Shown: piece after piece, positions 12,694 through 13,288 of the stretch
How the letters are laid out: each line of letters opens with the position of its first letter
Numbering within the stretch: the stretch's first letter is position 1
NCBI GenBank assembly: GCA_019323135.1
Contig: JAHWHT010000018.1
Span: 1-13,288 of the forward strand
Reading direction: 5' to 3'
Source: Candidatus Woesearchaeota archaeon
GTDB lineage: Archaea; Nanobdellota; Nanobdellia; Woesearchaeales; ARS49
DNA length: 13,288 nucleotides
Notes under the pieces: generated by a model
Database searches by the model: none
What the model was told of the DNA's origin: nothing
The model's input: only the letters and a program-made list of their open reading frames with translations
Position numbers and translations under genes: made by a program

Positions 12694-13288
12694 GAAGTTT
12701 GAGAAAAAAGTAAAAGACACAATAAAGAAATTTGATTTAATTAGTTCTAAAGATAAGATTTTAGTTGCAGTTTCTGGAGGAAAAGACAGCACTGCGGTTT
12801 TATATCTTCTCAAAAAGCTCGGTTATAATGTTGAGGCAATCACTATTGATGCAGTTATTGGCAAGTACACTAAGCAAAATCTTGCAAACATTGTAAAGTT
12901 CTGCAAAGAACAAGACGTCAAGCTTACTGTAATCTCTTTTAGGGATAAGTTTGGCAGTTCTCTATGTCATATTCAGGCCCTGCTTAAGCAAAAGGGAATT
13001 AACCTGCGTTCTTGTGCAGTCTGCGGAGTTTTAAGGAGGTATCTTCTCAATAAGTTTGTCAAGGATACAAAAGCCACAAAATTAGTTACAGGTCATAATG
13101 CCTCTGACGAAGCTCAGGTTTATTTGATGAACATATTCAAGAACAAGCAGGAGATGAATGCCAGGCTTGGCCCATTTCCAGGCCTTATTAGATCTAAACT
13201 ATTTGTTCCTAGAATTAAGCCCCTATATCTGGTTACAGAGGATGAAGTTGAGCAATACTCTAAAATCATGGATTTTCCTGTAAAATAC
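12668..13288 (+). CDS. TtuA/Ncs6-family tRNA thiolation PP-loop protein (runs off right edge)
   Basis: The first 207 residues are in the window. Enzymes of this family adenylate a tRNA uridine and replace its oxygen with sulfur. The ATP-binding loop ILVAVSGGKDSTA is intact (SGGKDS at 36-41). CAVCGVLRRYLLN carries the CxxC pair (Cys116, Cys119) that in TtuA holds a [4Fe-4S] cluster. TGHNASDEAQ (141-150) and LFVPRIKPL (178-186) are also typical. The third cluster cysteine is expected just past the edge, after FPVKY. TtuA normally begins with a zinc finger of about 25 residues; here it is absent, and cannot be recovered upstream because TAA directly precedes the ATG. The overlap of 26 bases with the ThiI-like gene implies coupled synthesis. 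I infer that it works with that THUMP protein; the target nucleotide, position 8 or 54, is unknown. Confidence 0.88.
   Translation, partial: MVSDKEFVKKFEKKVKDTIKKFDLISSKDKILVAVSGGKDSTAVLYLLKKLGYNVEAITIDAVIGKYTKQNLANIVKFCKEQDVKLTVISFRDKFGSSLCHIQALLKQKGINLRSCAVCGVLRRYLLNKFVKDTKATKLVTGHNASDEAQVYLMNIFKNKQEMNARLGPFPGLIRSKLFVPRIKPLYLVTEDEVEQYSKIMDFPVKY

Noticed and set aside
1..13288. CRISPR arrays, insertion sequences, tRNA or rRNA genes
   Set aside because: I saw no regularly spaced direct repeats, no transposase-like proteins or terminal inverted repeats, and no cloverleaf or rRNA-like sequence. Codon and base use look even along the window.

Overview
The window looks like a chromosomal segment of an AT-rich archaeon. 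The evidence is aPelota, archaeal-type PheS and PheT, ribosomal proteins L14e and L34e, TATA boxes about 28 to 31 bases ahead of leaderless starts, and GGTGAT-type ribosome-binding sites. Compact genes, the conserved membrane-anchor style of the gene starting at 4054, and an ISC-type (IscS-IscU) cluster suggest a DPANN lineage such as Woesearchaeota or Pacearchaeota. That placement is an inference, since no rRNA is present.

Left block (1-4054, minus strand): four tightly packed genes for cell-surface proteins. In transcription order they are a single-pass anchored protein with three repeated beta-rich modules, a five-helix membrane protein with a large external part, and two tandem lipoproteins (the last runs off the left edge). 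The polytopic protein and both lipoproteins appear to share one ectodomain family, so this may be a surface complex built from paralogues.

Middle block (4178-9439, plus strand): a leaderless pelA (ribosome rescue), then a 208-base intergenic region rich in inverted repeats, then a TrmB-family regulator followed 30 bases later by pheS and an overlapping pheT. A strong bidirectional hairpin separates pheT from the convergent ribosomal genes.

Right block: L34e and L14e on the minus strand (9468-10257), with L14e carrying an unusual basic tail. A 16-base perfect palindrome containing a TATA box lies between L34e and a divergent plus-strand operon (10339 to the right edge): iscS, iscU, a ThiI-like THUMP protein, and a TtuA/Ncs6-like PP-loop protein.

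The most interesting part is that last pair. The ThiI-like protein keeps its tRNA-binding front half but has lost the PP-loop (SGGxDS) and most of the catalytic domain. The gene overlapping its 3' end encodes an intact SGGKDS enzyme of the TtuA family that lacks the usual N-terminal zinc finger. I propose a split tRNA thiolase: a THUMP adaptor plus a separate catalytic subunit, served by IscS (sulfur) and IscU (Fe-S cluster) from the same transcript. No intergenic stretch exceeds 300 bases.
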